A DNA stretch of 64,000 bases from Clostridia bacterium (GCA_013316055.1 WSNM01000001.1:1-64000), one strand, 5' to 3'; shown: positions 53,645 through 63,655, counted from the stretch's first letter. Numbers and translations: made by a program. Notes: a model not told the origin generated them from the letters alone.

Positions 53645-54037
53645 ATGTTTAGCTTTTTTACCACCGTTTCCGAACGCGACGCAAAAATTATGAACCCCGT
53701 CACGCTTGCCTTCGTGGGCGACGCGGTCTATTCGCTGTATGTGCGCGAAAGGCTTGCGCTTTCCACCGATTTTTCCGCGGGAAAATTGCAAAAGCTTACC
53801 TGCGAGTATGTTTCAGCGCACGGTCAGAATATTCTGCTAGAAGCCGTCCTCCCGAAATTTACCGAGGACGAGCTTGCAGTTTTCAAGCGCGGCAGAAACG
53901 CCAAAAAGCCCACACACAGCAAAAGCGCAAGCCTTGCGGAATACAATAATTCCACGGGCTTAGAGGCGGTTTTCGGCTATTTGTATCTTACGGGGCAGTA
54001 CGACCGTCTGGCTTACTTATTAAATGAGGAAAAATGA
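53645..54037 (+). CDS. mrnC: Mini-ribonuclease III
   Basis: A 130-residue RNase III-like nuclease without the dsRNA-binding domain, which matures 23S rRNA in Firmicutes. Key motif LAFVGDAVYSLYVRERL with the catalytic Asp, and the C-terminal STGLEAVFGYLYLTGQ. In Bacillus it also precedes rlmB. Its stop overlaps rlmB by four bases. It keeps its catalytic residues, in contrast to the altered RNase III at 1771. Confidence 0.95.
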   Translation: MFSFFTTVSERDAKIMNPVTLAFVGDAVYSLYVRERLALSTDFSAGKLQKLTCEYVSAHGQNILLEAVLPKFTEDELAVFKRGRNAKKPTHSKSASLAEYNNSTGLEAVFGYLYLTGQYDRLAYLLNEEK

Positions 54038-54744
54038 AAATTCAGGGTAGAAACGCCGTTTCAGAGCTTTTGAAAACGGACAAAAATATAGATAAAATAC
54101 TTATAGAAAAAAATCCGCAGGGCAGCCTCAACAAAATTTTTGCCGAGGCGCGCAAAAGCGGCGTGCGCGTGCAGTTTGTTGATAAAAGGGCGCTGGATAA
54201 GGAAAGCGAGGATAAACGCCATCAGGGCGTAATAGCCTTCACAACCGACTTTAAATACGCTTCGTTGGACGATATTGTGGGGTCAACCGAAAAAAACGGG
54301 CTTATTATTCTTTGCGACGGTATCGAGGACGTGCATAACCTCGGCTCGATAATAAGGGTTGCCGAATGCGCGGGTGCAAACGGCGTAATAATTCCCTCCA
54401 ACAATTCCGCAAGCGTGACCGAGGCGGTTATCCGCATTTCTGCCGGCGCGGCGCAGCATATCCCCGTAGCAAAGGTAAATTCCATAAACCGCGCAATAGA
54501 CGAGCTTAAAAAGGCAAATTACTGGCTTTACGCGTTAGAGGCGGACGGCAAAAGCATTTACGAGGCAGATTTAAGCGGCAACGTTGCGCTTGTTATCGGC
54601 GGCGAGGACAGCGGCGTAAGGCGGCTTACAAGGGAAAAATGCGATTTCACTCTGTCGCTTCCGCTTAAAGGCAAGGTCAATTCCCTTAACGCCTCTGTCG
54701 CTTTGGGTATTGCCGCCTACGAGGTTGTAAGAAGAAAGCTATGA
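54034..54744 (+). CDS. rlmB: 23S rRNA (guanosine-2'-O-)-methyltransferase RlmB family
   Basis: A 236-residue SpoU/TrmH methyltransferase. The N-terminal substrate-binding domain (GRNAVSELL...) precedes the knot fold, with motifs LCDGIEDVHNLGSIIRVAECAGA, GGEDSGVRRLT and the C-terminal LPLKGKVNSLNASVALGIAAYE. It is coupled on both sides by ATGA overlaps to mrnC and sigH. The Bacillus yacP gene normally found next is missing. Confidence 0.94.
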   Translation: MKIQGRNAVSELLKTDKNIDKILIEKNPQGSLNKIFAEARKSGVRVQFVDKRALDKESEDKRHQGVIAFTTDFKYASLDDIVGSTEKNGLIILCDGIEDVHNLGSIIRVAECAGANGVIIPSNNSASVTEAVIRISAGAAQHIPVAKVNSINRAIDELKKANYWLYALEADGKSIYEADLSGNVALVIGGEDSGVRRLTREKCDFTLSLPLKGKVNSLNASVALGIAAYEVVRRKL

Positions 54745-55286
54745 CCGACGAAGAAAACGCGCTTAAAGCGCAGAACGGCGACAAAGCCTCGCAGGAAATT
54801 CTGCTCAATAAATATTTTCCGCTTGTTAAGGCGATTGCCGCGCGCTTTTTTCTCTGCGGCGGAGAAAGCGAGGATTTGGAGCAGGAGGGCATGGTCGGAC
54901 TGTATCACGCGGTCAGCACCTTCGGCGCGGGCAACGCAAGCTTTGCAACCTACGCATACGCGTGCGTGCGCAATGCTGTAATAGACGCCGTAAAAAAGGC
55001 GGGCGGCGCTAAATACGCGGCGTTAAACAACTTTGTGCCGATTGTCGAAATCGGCGGGGAAATTTCTCCCGCAAGCCCCGAGGACGAGCTGATTAAACGC
55101 GAAAACAGAAGGGAATTTCTGCAAAAAATTTCAAAAAGGCTTTCGTCGCTGGAATTCAAGGCGACGGTAATGTACGTCGACGGCATGGGCGTTGCGGAAA
55201 TCTCTTCCGCTCTCGGCAAATCGCAAAAAAGCGTTTCAAACGCGCTTGCCCGCGCAAAGCAAAAGCTTATAAAGCTGTATTCTTAA
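54741..55286 (+). CDS. sigH: RNA polymerase sigma factor, SigH (Spo0H)-type
   Basis: A 181-residue sigma-70 factor with region 2 (HAVSTFGAGNASFATYAYACVRNAVIDAVK) and a C-terminal region 4 helix-turn-helix (GVAEISSALGKSQKSVSNALARAKQKL). Size and position after mrnC-rlmB match sigH of Bacillus, which directs entry into sporulation with Spo0A. The overlap with rlmB is four bases. Some Clostridia have other short sigma factors, so the symbol rests partly on synteny. Confidence 0.85.
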   Translation: MTDEENALKAQNGDKASQEILLNKYFPLVKAIAARFFLCGGESEDLEQEGMVGLYHAVSTFGAGNASFATYAYACVRNAVIDAVKKAGGAKYAALNNFVPIVEIGGEISPASPEDELIKRENRREFLQKISKRLSSLEFKATVMYVDGMGVAEISSALGKSQKSVSNALARAKQKLIKLYS

Positions 55287-55328
55287 CACAAAAACCGCAA
55301 ATGCAAAGTATTGCGGAAAGGGAGTTTT

Positions 55329-57077
55329 ATGGCGTATTTAGCGTTTTACCGCACCTTCCGCCCCTCGACCTTTGACGAGGTCGTGCGGCAGGAGCATATA
55401 GTAAGAATACTGAAAAACCAGATAGAAGCCGATAAGGTCGGGCACGCATATCTCTTTTGCGGTCCCCGCGGAACGGGTAAAACCACGCTCGCCAAAATTT
55501 TCGCGCGCGCAATCAATTGCGAAAGCCCTCAAAACGGCTCGCCTTGCGGCAAATGCGCTGTTTGCAAAGCGCTTGCAGAGGGCAGCAGTCTTGACATTTC
55601 TGAAATCGACGCGGCTTCAAACAACGGCGTTGACGAAATGCGCGACCTGCGCGAGAAGGTTCAGTACCCGCCCGTTGCGGGCAGGTTCAAGGTCTATATC
55701 ATAGACGAGGTGCATATGCTTACGGCGTCGGCGTTCAATGCGGTTTTAAAAACGCTTGAAGAGCCTCCCCGTCACGCGGTATTTATCCTCGCCACGACCG
55801 AGCCGCAAAAAATCCCCGCAACAATTTTATCGCGCTGTATGCGCTTCGATTTTAAATTAATTCCCCAAAGCGATTTGGAAGAGCTTATAAAAAGCGTGTT
55901 TGTAAAAACGGGCAAGCCGTTCGAGGAGGCGGCCGTTTCCGCCATAGCAAGGGCGGGCGCGGGCAGTGCGCGCGACAGTCTTTCAATCGCGGATATGTGC
56001 GCTTCCTATTCGCAGGGCAAGCTAACCTACGACGACGTAAACGCCGTGCTTGGCAGTACGGAATACGCAAAAGTCGCAGATATATGCGGGGCAATTTTAA
56101 GCGAGAACGCTTCCGAGGCGTTGAAGCTGACCGAGGAAATCCTTTCAACGGGCAAAAGCGTGGGCGTGCTTGTAAAGGATATGCTGTCCTTTTTAAACAG
56201 CTGTACTATTGTCAAGGTCTGCCGCACCGCACGCGAGATAGTCAACCTCCCCGATGAAACCTATAACCGTATAGAGGGCATTGCCAGGTCCGCGGACGCG
56301 CACAAGCTTTTGCGCGTTACCGAGGTGCTTGCAAAGGCGGAAACCGATTTGAGATATTCGCTGAACGGCAGAATTACCCTCGAAACGGCTGTATTAAAGT
56401 GCGCCGTTCCGCAGACTGATTACAATATAGACGCGTTAATAGGCAAAATTGCCGCGCTGGAAAATAAGCTTGCAGACGGCGTAAAGGTGCAAGCAAGCAC
56501 CGCGCAGGCGCCCACACCCGCGGCGCCCGCGCCGGTTTCTCGGCAAACAGCGAAGCCCGAACGCGAAATTGCGCGCCGTCACGCACAAAATAACGCAAAA
56601 CCGATATTGAGCGAGGACGGCGCAGACAGTCCCTTTTCACCTTTTTCAAGCTCTCCCGCAGAGGCGCCCGCAAACACCCCCGCAGAAGCGGAGGAGGTTC
56701 AGCCCACTCTATGGGAAAACGGCGGCGACAGCAAGCTTTCCAAAATCTCTGTCGTTCGCGAGGGAGATAAGGGCAAAATCTTCGGCAAATTCATTCGCGC
56801 ACTTAGAGAAACGCATAAAAACGCCGTGCTGTTCACGCTTTGTATGGATTTGGAGCACGCCTTCGAGGGCGACAAATTTATTCTTATAACCGAAAGCGAA
56901 ACCGTTTACAAGGGCTTACAACGTGAAGCTAACGCAAAATTTATCGGCGGCGTGCTTGCCGAGCTGGGCGTAAACGATTACGAGGTCCGCTTAAAGGCGA
57001 AGGGCGAAAGCGACTACGATAAGGCCCTGCGCGAGCTTCGCGCAAGCTTCGACGGCGCGGATATAGAGGAAAAGTGA
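55329..57077 (+). CDS. dnaX: DNA polymerase III gamma/tau subunit
   Basis: The clamp-loader ATPase. From ATG 55329 (AAAGGGAG upstream) it has 582 residues. Walker A GPRGTGKTTLAKIFA (near 45), zinc-binding Cys residues (CESPQNGSPCGKCAVC), DEVHML Walker B and the SRC arginine finger (LSRCMRFDF) are all present. The tail after ~390 is Ala/Pro-rich and then folds into a tau-like domain. No obvious A-run frameshift site for making gamma was seen. It starts the dnaX-ybaB-recR set. Confidence 0.96.
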   Translation: MAYLAFYRTFRPSTFDEVVRQEHIVRILKNQIEADKVGHAYLFCGPRGTGKTTLAKIFARAINCESPQNGSPCGKCAVCKALAEGSSLDISEIDAASNNGVDEMRDLREKVQYPPVAGRFKVYIIDEVHMLTASAFNAVLKTLEEPPRHAVFILATTEPQKIPATILSRCMRFDFKLIPQSDLEELIKSVFVKTGKPFEEAAVSAIARAGAGSARDSLSIADMCASYSQGKLTYDDVNAVLGSTEYAKVADICGAILSENASEALKLTEEILSTGKSVGVLVKDMLSFLNSCTIVKVCRTAREIVNLPDETYNRIEGIARSADAHKLLRVTEVLAKAETDLRYSLNGRITLETAVLKCAVPQTDYNIDALIGKIAALENKLADGVKVQASTAQAPTPAAPAPVSRQTAKPEREIARRHAQNNAKPILSEDGADSPFSPFSSSPAEAPANTPAEAEEVQPTLWENGGDSKLSKISVVREGDKGKIFGKFIRALRETHKNAVLFTLCMDLEHAFEGDKFILITESETVYKGLQREANAKFIGGVLAELGVNDYEVRLKAKGESDYDKALRELRASFDGADIEEK

Positions 57078-57159
57078 AAGCGCTTTTTATCCGCAGATTA
57101 TCAAATGCTTGATTTTCCGAATATAAAACTATAACAAATACATTTTTAAGGAGTTTATT

Positions 57160-57528
57160 ATGGCTTTTAAAGGCGGTATGGGCGGCGGCATGGGCAACAT
57201 GCAGAATATGATAAGAGAAGCCCAGAAAATGCAGGAGCAAATGCAGGCGGCGGATGCCGAGCTTGAGGAGCTTGAGGTCGTCGGGCTTTCGGGCGGCGGC
57301 GAGGAAGGCGACGAAACCGTCGTAGTGTATATGAACGGCAAAAAAATCATAAACGGCATAGAATTCGGCAGTAAGCTTGCCTCGCTTGTGGATATAAGCG
57401 ATACCGACGACGTTGAAATGCTGGAGGACCTTATTATGGCGGCAATAAACGACGGCTATAAAAAGGCGGACGCGCTGTACGAGGAAAAAATGGGTCCCTT
57501 CGGCAAGGCGGGCAAGGGACTGTTTTAA
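57160..57528 (+). CDS. ybaB: YbaB/EbfC nucleoid-associated protein
   Basis: A 122-residue DNA-binding protein of the YbaB/EbfC family; the GGMGNMQNMIREAQKMQEQM-like N-terminal helix and the central ...VNGKKIINGIEF-type sheet region are typical. An extra Gly/Met-rich start is common in Firmicutes. Position between dnaX and recR is conserved in most bacteria. AAGGAG precedes ATG. Confidence 0.96.
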   Translation: MAFKGGMGGGMGNMQNMIREAQKMQEQMQAADAELEELEVVGLSGGGEEGDETVVVYMNGKKIINGIEFGSKLASLVDISDTDDVEMLEDLIMAAINDGYKKADALYEEKMGPFGKAGKGLF

Positions 57529-57567
57529 GCCTTTACGACAGCAGTGAACAAGTAAACAAGGTTAAAA

Positions 57568-58158
57568 ATGGATATTTTTATAGAGCCTATCGGCAGACTT
57601 ATCAACCAGTTTTCAAAGCTTCCCGGCGTAGGCAAAAAAACCGCGCAAAGGTACGCGTATAAGGTCATCGGTATGACCGAGGCAGAGGCAAAGGAGTTTG
57701 CCGAAAGCATTTTAAACTGCAAACGCAGAGTAAAATACTGCAAAACCTGCGGCAATTTTACCGAAGAGGACGAGTGCGAAATCTGCAAGCGCCGCCAAAA
57801 AAATATAATCTGCGTCGTAAAGGAGCCCAAGGACGTTATCGCAATGGAAAAGCTGCACGAGTTCAAGGGCGTTTACCACGTTCTCCACGGCGTAATCAGC
57901 CCCATGGACGGCGTAGGTCCCAACGACATACGCATTAAAGAGCTGCTCGCCCGCATAGACGGCACCGTGCAGGAGGTAATAATGGCGACCAATCCCGACG
58001 TAGAGGGCGAAGCCACAGCAATGTACATTGCCAGACTTTTAAAGCCGCTCGATGTAAACGTCACTCGCCTTGCGCACGGCATACCAATCGGCGGCGAGCT
58101 GGAATATACTGACGAGGTTACTCTCTCCCGCGCCCTTTCGGAACGTAAGAGCATTTAA
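57568..58158 (+). CDS. recR: Recombination mediator RecR
   Basis: RecR loads RecA with RecO/RecF at gaps. The 196-residue protein has the HhH motif near the start ([13 protein letters not shown]), the four-Cys zinc finger (CKTCGNF ... CEICKR near 55-72) and the Toprim domain (VVKEPKDV ... [12 protein letters not shown]). Length and order of parts are normal. Confidence 0.97.
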   Translation: MDIFIEPIGRLINQFSKLPGVGKKTAQRYAYKVIGMTEAEAKEFAESILNCKRRVKYCKTCGNFTEEDECEICKRRQKNIICVVKEPKDVIAMEKLHEFKGVYHVLHGVISPMDGVGPNDIRIKELLARIDGTVQEVIMATNPDVEGEATAMYIARLLKPLDVNVTRLAHGIPIGGELEYTDEVTLSRALSERKSI

Positions 58159-58181
58159 AAGAAATTTTTTAAGGAGTTTTT

Positions 58182-59177
58182 ATGAATATTTCTGTCTTAG
58201 GTTGCGGCCGTTGGGGCTCGTTCATTGCGTGGTATCAGGCAACTCAGCTTAAAAACAAGGTTATAAGCTGGGGCCCGCAGGGCGACTATTCGTACGAGGT
58301 TCTTAAAAACACGGGCAAAAACGAATACGTTGTGCTGGACAAGTCGATAGAGCTGACGTGCGATTTACAGTACGCCGTCACCGCAAGCGACGTAATAATC
58401 ATATCAATCTCCTCGCAGGGTCTGCGCGGATTTATGCAAAAGGTCGCCGCATACGACGTTAAAGACAAGATTTTTGTGCTCTGTATGAAGGGCATAGAAG
58501 AGGCTACGGGCAAGCGCCTTTCCGAGGTTTTAATGGAAAGCGGCGTAAAAAAGGATAAAATCGCCGTATGGGTCGGCCCCGGTCATATTCAGGCGTTCAC
58601 GCAGGGCATTCCCAACTGCATGCTTATCGACAGCTACGACCCCGCGCTTAAAAAATATATTGCAGACAGCTTCAAAAGCAATTTAATACGCTTTTATTAC
58701 GGCAACGATATTATAGGCTCGGAAATCGGCGCCGCCGCAAAAAACGTGCTCGGCATAGCCGCGGGCGTGCTTGACGGAAGCGGCTACGTCAGCTTAAAGG
58801 GCCCCCTTATGGCGCGCGGCGCGTACGAGGTAGGCAAGCTTATCAAGGCAATGGGCGGCGAATTTTCCTCCGCTTACGGTCTTGCGCACCTCGGCGATTA
58901 CGAAACCACTCTCTTTTCCGAATATTCCCACAACCGCCGCTACGGCGAAATGATGGCGCACGGCGCAAGGTTCGAAAAGCTTGCAGAGGGCGTTATGACG
59001 GCAAAGGCAATGAAGGAGCTGGGCGACAAGTACGGCGTAGAGCTGCCAATCACCAACGCCGTGTACGAGGCGTGCTTCCTTTCCAAGCCCTTCGAAAACG
59101 GAAACGGCGCGGAAAAATGTATGGAAATTTTACTAAAGCTTTTTGACAGAGAAATAAAAAGCGAGTTCAATATATGA
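58182..59177 (+). CDS. gpsA: Glycerol-3-phosphate dehydrogenase [NAD(P)+]
   Basis: GpsA makes glycerol-3-phosphate for phospholipids. The 331-residue protein has an N-terminal nucleotide-binding loop (SVLGCGRWGS), GIEEATGKRLSEVL, the VGPGHIQ segment in place of the usual SGPSFA, and the catalytic Lys in GAAAKNVLGIAAG (near 190). The C-terminal helical domain carries the GLAHLGD substrate site. It is coupled to the next gene by an ATGA overlap. The GPGH variant is unusual but known from some Clostridia in my recollection. Confidence 0.9.
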   Translation: MNISVLGCGRWGSFIAWYQATQLKNKVISWGPQGDYSYEVLKNTGKNEYVVLDKSIELTCDLQYAVTASDVIIISISSQGLRGFMQKVAAYDVKDKIFVLCMKGIEEATGKRLSEVLMESGVKKDKIAVWVGPGHIQAFTQGIPNCMLIDSYDPALKKYIADSFKSNLIRFYYGNDIIGSEIGAAAKNVLGIAAGVLDGSGYVSLKGPLMARGAYEVGKLIKAMGGEFSSAYGLAHLGDYETTLFSEYSHNRRYGEMMAHGARFEKLAEGVMTAKAMKELGDKYGVELPITNAVYEACFLSKPFENGNGAEKCMEILLKLFDREIKSEFNI

Positions 59178-60268
59178 GTGAGAGTTCTTTCGCATTAAGC
59201 ATGTTCGGCTTAACGGTTGTGTTGACGGTTATTCCCGTAATCATTTTTATTGCGGGAATAATAGCTCTGGTCGTTTTTCTTATGAAGCAGTCTTCACATA
59301 AGAACGAAAGCACGTTCAATAAGCAATCGACCTTTCAGCCAAAGCGTTACGCCGACAGTGCCGAGCCTTCGGTACAGCCGCAAAAGGCTAAGAAAAAGCA
59401 TGTCAATCCCGCAAACGTTATGCAGCTTGAAGAGGAGCTGAAAAAGCTTTGCAAAAATTGCGTTACGCTTCGAATTTCGGGCGAGGCGCGGCACGATGTC
59501 GGCGCAACGCGCTTCGGCGGCAAGCCGGACGTTCCCGCAGGCTTTGTGTGGCCTTATTTCGAAGCCGATACGTTTGACGATAAAAAAGTCAAGCCTCGTC
59601 CGCTCGCGTTTCTTGCGCAGTTCGATTTAGCGGAAATTTCCGCGTTCGATAAGGACGGCATTTTACCGCGTTCGGGCACGCTTGCGTTTTTCTATGAGTT
59701 AGGTTCCCAACGCTGTGGCTTCGACCCAAAGGACGGCGGGTGCGCCAAAGTATTTTGGTTCCACGAGTGGGAGGATTTATCCCTCGCGCAATTTCCCGAA
59801 GATTTGCCGCAAGCCTTCCGTTTGCCGGCGCTTAATATAACGGCAAACGCCGAAAAATCTTACCCGACCAACGAGGATTTTTATTTAAACCGTAAGGATT
59901 ACTCTCAGACGATAGACGACTTTAAAGCGGCGGAAGCACAGCTTAATATACAGCGCCCCGATAACCGCTCCAAGCTTTTGGGCTGGGCGGACGTTATTCA
60001 GGGCAATATGACAAGCGAGTGCGAGCTTATCGCCCGCGGATACACCTCGGACGAGGTGTGGAACGGCGGTAACTTCCCCAAGGAAGAGCTTGAAAAAATC
60101 GAAACCGCCGCAGACAAGTGGACGCTGTTGTTCCAGCTTGACACTGTAGAACATAGAGGCTTCTCTCTTATGTTCGGCAATTACGGCAGAATTTACTTTT
60201 ATATCCGCAAGGACGATTTGAGGGCAAAGCGCTTTGACAGAATATGGCTTATTCTGCAATGCGGTTAA
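59174..60268 (+). CDS. DUF1963 (YwqG-like) protein with N-terminal membrane segment
   Basis: A 364-residue protein. Residues ~12-38 form one membrane helix, then a charged linker and a DUF1963/YwqG domain (about 95-360) with typical segments KPDVPAGFVWP, PLAFLAQFDLAE, GTLAFFYE and LLGWADVIQGNM. YwqG proteins have no defined function; they are often near toxin or stress genes. Most homologues lack the membrane helix, so attachment to the membrane is a local feature. Confidence 0.85.
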   Translation: MSESSFALSMFGLTVVLTVIPVIIFIAGIIALVVFLMKQSSHKNESTFNKQSTFQPKRYADSAEPSVQPQKAKKKHVNPANVMQLEEELKKLCKNCVTLRISGEARHDVGATRFGGKPDVPAGFVWPYFEADTFDDKKVKPRPLAFLAQFDLAEISAFDKDGILPRSGTLAFFYELGSQRCGFDPKDGGCAKVFWFHEWEDLSLAQFPEDLPQAFRLPALNITANAEKSYPTNEDFYLNRKDYSQTIDDFKAAEAQLNIQRPDNRSKLLGWADVIQGNMTSECELIARGYTSDEVWNGGNFPKEELEKIETAADKWTLLFQLDTVEHRGFSLMFGNYGRIYFYIRKDDLRAKRFDRIWLILQCG

Positions 60269-60331
60269 CCGCACGGATATAATTAAAACTATTTAATTTG
60301 TCAAAATTTTTTATATATACGAGGCACAAAT

Positions 60332-62164
60332 TTGTTAAGAGAAGATTTAAGAAACGTGGCGATTATCGCCCATGTAGACCACGGCAAGACAACGCTTGTA
60401 GACGCACTGCTCAGGCAAAGCCATACCTTCCGCGACAATCAGTCGGTTGAAGAGCGCGTAATGGACAGCAACGATTTGGAGCGCGAGCGCGGTATAACCA
60501 TACTTGCAAAAAACACTTCCGTTCATTACAAGGGCGTTAAAATAAACGTTGTAGACACCCCCGGACACGCAGATTTTTCGGGCGAGGTAGAGCGCGTTAT
60601 GATGATGGTCAACGGCGTACTCGTGCTTGTAGACGCAGCGGAGGGCCCCATGCCGCAAACGCGCTTTGTCATGCAAAAGGCGCTTGAAATGGGTCACAGG
60701 CTTATTATAGTAGTCAACAAAATCGACCGCCCCGACGCGCGTTTAAACGAGGTTCAGGACGAAATTTTAGAGCTTTTGTTAGAGCTTGACGCCTCCGACG
60801 ACCAGCTTATGAGCCCCGTTGTATGGTGCTCGGGCAGGGACGGTACGGCAACGCTCGATTTAAACGAAAAGGGCAAGGACTTAACGCCCCTTTTCGAAAC
60901 GATTTTAACCCATATTCAGCCAATGGAGGCCGATACCGAAGGCCCCGCGCAGGTGCTTGTTTCCTCAATCGACTATAACGATTACGTCGGACGTATAGGC
61001 ATAGGCAGAATCGAGCGCGGCGTAATAAAGCAGGGACAAGCCGTAACCGTCTGCAATTATAACAACGTCCAGCTTAAAAACAACGGAAAAATCGTCAACC
61101 TCTATCAGATAGAGGGCTTAAACCGCACCGCATGCGAAAGCGCAAAAGCGGGGGATATAGTCTGCTTTTCGGGGCTTGAAAAGATAAACATAGGCGATAC
61201 CGTCTGCTCTACCGACTGTGTAGAGCCGCACAAATTCGTCAAAATTACAGAGCCGACCGTGGAAATGACCTTCTCCGTAAACGACAGCCCGTTTGCGGGC
61301 AAGGACGGCAAATGGGTAACTACAAGACATCTCCGCGACAGGCTTTTCCGCGAGCTTTTAAAGGACGTATCTCTCCGCGTGGAGGAAACGGAGTTCGCCG
61401 ACAGCTATCGCGTTTGCGGCAGAGGTGAAATGCACCTTTCGATTTTAATCGAAAATATGCGCAGAGAGGGCTACGAGTTTCAGGTTTCCACCCCGCGCGT
61501 AATGTACAAGGAAATAGACGGCGTCAAGCACGAGCCTATGGAGCGGCTTATCGTTGACGTCCCCGACGAGGCTACGGGCGCGGTCTTTCAGAGCATGGGC
61601 AACCGCAAGGGCGAGCTGTTGCATATGAGCGCAATAGGCACGCGCACAAGGCTTGAATTTATCATTCCCGCCCGCGGACTGTTCGGCTATAAGTCGGAAT
61701 TTTTAACCTCAACCAAGGGCGAGGGCGTTATGAACAGCGTATTCTTCGAATATCAGCCGTTCAAGGGCGAGCTTTCGCGCAGAAGCACAGGCTCGCTTGT
61801 CGCGTTCGAAACGGGCGATGCGGTAACGTACGGACTTTTCAATGCTCAGGGCAGGGGCACGCTGTTTATCGGCGCGGGTACTCCCGTGTACGAGGGTATG
61901 GTAATAGGCGAAAATCCCAAAAGCGAGGATATGAACGTAAACGTCTGCAAGACGAAGCACCTTACAAACACCCGTTCAAGTGCATCGGACGACGCTTTGC
62001 GCCTTATCACTCCCAAGAAAATGAGCCTTGAAGAGTGCCTTGAATTTATCGCCGATGACGAGCTGTTGGAAATTACCCCCAAAAATATCCGCATAAGAAA
62101 GCGTATTCTTGACAGCGAGCTGCGCGCCAAGGCCAACGCAAAAATCAAGAAAGGCCTTGCTTAA
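60332..62164 (+). CDS. typA: Ribosome-binding GTPase TypA/BipA
   Basis: A 610-residue translational GTPase that helps ribosome assembly and growth under stress. G1 is [15 protein letters not shown], switch residues [10 protein letters not shown]3 DTPGHADF and G4 NKIDRPDAR. The EF-G-like domains and the TypA-specific C-terminal domain with the [16 protein letters not shown] segment follow. The start is TTG 60332, with GAGG eight bases upstream and the conserved [17 protein letters not shown] context. Confidence 0.97.
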   Translation: MLREDLRNVAIIAHVDHGKTTLVDALLRQSHTFRDNQSVEERVMDSNDLERERGITILAKNTSVHYKGVKINVVDTPGHADFSGEVERVMMMVNGVLVLVDAAEGPMPQTRFVMQKALEMGHRLIIVVNKIDRPDARLNEVQDEILELLLELDASDDQLMSPVVWCSGRDGTATLDLNEKGKDLTPLFETILTHIQPMEADTEGPAQVLVSSIDYNDYVGRIGIGRIERGVIKQGQAVTVCNYNNVQLKNNGKIVNLYQIEGLNRTACESAKAGDIVCFSGLEKINIGDTVCSTDCVEPHKFVKITEPTVEMTFSVNDSPFAGKDGKWVTTRHLRDRLFRELLKDVSLRVEETEFADSYRVCGRGEMHLSILIENMRREGYEFQVSTPRVMYKEIDGVKHEPMERLIVDVPDEATGAVFQSMGNRKGELLHMSAIGTRTRLEFIIPARGLFGYKSEFLTSTKGEGVMNSVFFEYQPFKGELSRRSTGSLVAFETGDAVTYGLFNAQGRGTLFIGAGTPVYEGMVIGENPKSEDMNVNVCKTKHLTNTRSSASDDALRLITPKKMSLEECLEFIADDELLEITPKNIRIRKRILDSELRAKANAKIKKGLA

Positions 62165-62170
62165 ATTTAT

Positions 62171-62704
62171 ATGAACGAAATGCAGAGGGCTGACGATATA
62201 ACGGTAAAGGACGTTGACGCAACCTTAAACCACGGGCAGATTTATACTGCTAAGCTTTGGGATATATTTCTGATTTATATGCTTGTCTTTTCTGCCGCTA
62301 TTATAGCCGTTAGCGTTGCCGTATGGATTTTTTCGGACGACAAGGAAACTTTGTTTGCCGTTAAATTCGTTTTCGGCTTCGGAATAGTATTTCTATTAAG
62401 TATGGGCTTGCTGTGTATTTATATAATTAACGGCAGACGCAGAGTAAAGCGTTACCTTGAGGACGCGGAAATTTTAAACGCAAAAGCAACGTCCTCGGGG
62501 TCGGAATTGCAGTACAGGCATCCGTTAATTTTCGTCAAGGCTACTTCGCTTGCGGTAAAATTCAGATATAACGGCAAAAGGTACTTAAAGACGAGTAAAG
62601 CAAGCTTGCAGGTCTATAATAAGTACGCGGATAAGGAAATAAAAATTGCCTATTCGCCCAAATATGACGAGGTTATGCTGATTAAAGCAAGCGATAAGTA
62701 CTAA
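62171..62704 (+). CDS. Two-helix membrane protein of unknown function
   Basis: A 177-residue protein not recognised. Two hydrophobic helices at about residues 31-53 and 64-86 are followed by a ~90-residue cytoplasmic or external domain with basic and beta-type character. It starts 6 bases after typA, suggesting co-transcription, and is followed by a terminator. The pattern of two helices plus a small domain resembles DUF3592-type proteins, but this is only a weak impression. Confidence 0.6.
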   Translation: MNEMQRADDITVKDVDATLNHGQIYTAKLWDIFLIYMLVFSAAIIAVSVAVWIFSDDKETLFAVKFVFGFGIVFLLSMGLLCIYIINGRRRVKRYLEDAEILNAKATSSGSELQYRHPLIFVKATSLAVKFRYNGKRYLKTSKASLQVYNKYADKEIKIAYSPKYDEVMLIKASDKY

Positions 62705-62728
62705 AACATTTAAAATACACATATAGTA

Positions 62729-62757
62729 ATACCACCCGCACAGGGTGGTATATTTTT
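62729..62757 (+). terminator. Terminator before yabP
   Basis: ATACCACCC (62729-62737) pairs with GGGTGGTAT (62743-62751), then a T-run. Confidence 0.88.
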
Positions 62758-62772
62758 ATAAAGGTGCGTAAA

Positions 62773-63024
62773 ATGGAAGATAATCATAATTTAAGCATAG
62801 AGCAATGCAAAAAAATAACGGCTTCTGCAATAGCCAGCGTAGACGCTTTTTCCGACAAGCAGATTGTTTTAAGCTATTCGGGCGGAAAAATAATAGTCAA
62901 CGGCTCCGGCATGAAAATCGTCAACTTTTCAAAGACAAGCGGCGCATTTTCGGCAACGGGCAGCATTACGGGCGTGCGCTATGCGCAAAAGGGCGGCTCT
63001 TTAAGGCAAAAATTATTCAAATAA
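62773..63024 (+). CDS. yabP: Sporulation protein YabP
   Basis: An 83-residue YabP/YqfC-type protein, which in Bacillus is needed for spore coat/cortex formation. The beta-rich core (VLSYSGGKIIVNGSGMKIVNF ... GSITGVRY, in parts) is typical. ATG 62773 is preferred over an in-frame GTG at 62764. It is directly followed by yabQ and divIC, the standard order in spore formers. Confidence 0.85.
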   Translation: MEDNHNLSIEQCKKITASAIASVDAFSDKQIVLSYSGGKIIVNGSGMKIVNFSKTSGAFSATGSITGVRYAQKGGSLRQKLFK

Positions 63025-63027
63025 TCT

Positions 63028-63528
63028 ATGGCGCAATCGGTTTTTATATTTTTGATATGCCTTTTATGCGGCGTTATAAGCGGCGTTGTGTACGACGTTC
63101 TGTATACCGCAAGGTGTATAGTCTGCGGCATAGAAAAAACCGCTTACACCGCAAAGGACAGAATTTTTATCATAATTTCCGATATAATTTATTGCCTTGT
63201 GTTTGCCGCGGGCTTTATTTTTGTGTCGGTTATGTTCGATTTTACCTCGCTTCGGCTGTATATGCTGATAGGCTGTGTGCTCGGCGCACTGATATATTTA
63301 AAAAGTTTCCATACAATCGTTGCATTTCTCGTAAAAAAAGTGTATAATGCCGTTAGTATAACAAAGCAGAAAAGGAAGGCAGAAGTTGAGCGAACTGAAG
63401 AAAAACCGCATAGCCGCCGCCGTAACGGTAAACGTAATAATACTGATAGTAATCCTCGCCGTCGCCGCCGTTTATACCATGGCGCAGGTCGTTATAAAGG
63501 CAAAGCAGGAAAAAGCGCTGAGGGCTGA
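63028..63528 (+). CDS. yabQ: Spore cortex protein YabQ
   Basis: A 166-residue membrane protein with hydrophobic helices at about residues 4-22, 45-68 and 73-92; YabQ localises to the spore membrane and is needed for the cortex. The last ~48 codons overlap divIC in another frame and code for a basic tail rich in Arg and Lys. The start lies three bases after yabP. The overlap of 143 bases is longer than usual and is discussed as a finding. Confidence 0.82.
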   Translation: MAQSVFIFLICLLCGVISGVVYDVLYTARCIVCGIEKTAYTAKDRIFIIISDIIYCLVFAAGFIFVSVMFDFTSLRLYMLIGCVLGALIYLKSFHTIVAFLVKKVYNAVSITKQKRKAEVERTEEKPHSRRRNGKRNNTDSNPRRRRRLYHGAGRYKGKAGKSAEG

Positions 63529-63655
63529 AATAGCAAGGTATAAGCAGCTGATTGAGGAGGGCGAAAAAACGCTCGAGGATTTGCAGTCTGACAGTCATCT
63601 TCTGTATCTTGCGCTTTTAAACGGCTGGGTTTTTCAGTCGGATACGGGTAATTAA
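63386..63655 (+). CDS. divIC: Septum formation initiator DivIC/FtsB-like
   Basis: An 89-residue bitopic protein: short basic start, membrane helix at about 9-31, coiled coil (KAKQEKALRAEIARYKQLIEEGEK, as a stretch of heptads) and a short C-terminus, the form of DivIC/FtsB in the division complex. TTG 63386 has AAGGAAGG eight bases upstream; a later start would cut the helix. It overlaps yabQ by 143 bases. Confidence 0.85.
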   Translation: MSELKKNRIAAAVTVNVIILIVILAVAAVYTMAQVVIKAKQEKALRAEIARYKQLIEEGEKTLEDLQSDSHLLYLALLNGWVFQSDTGN

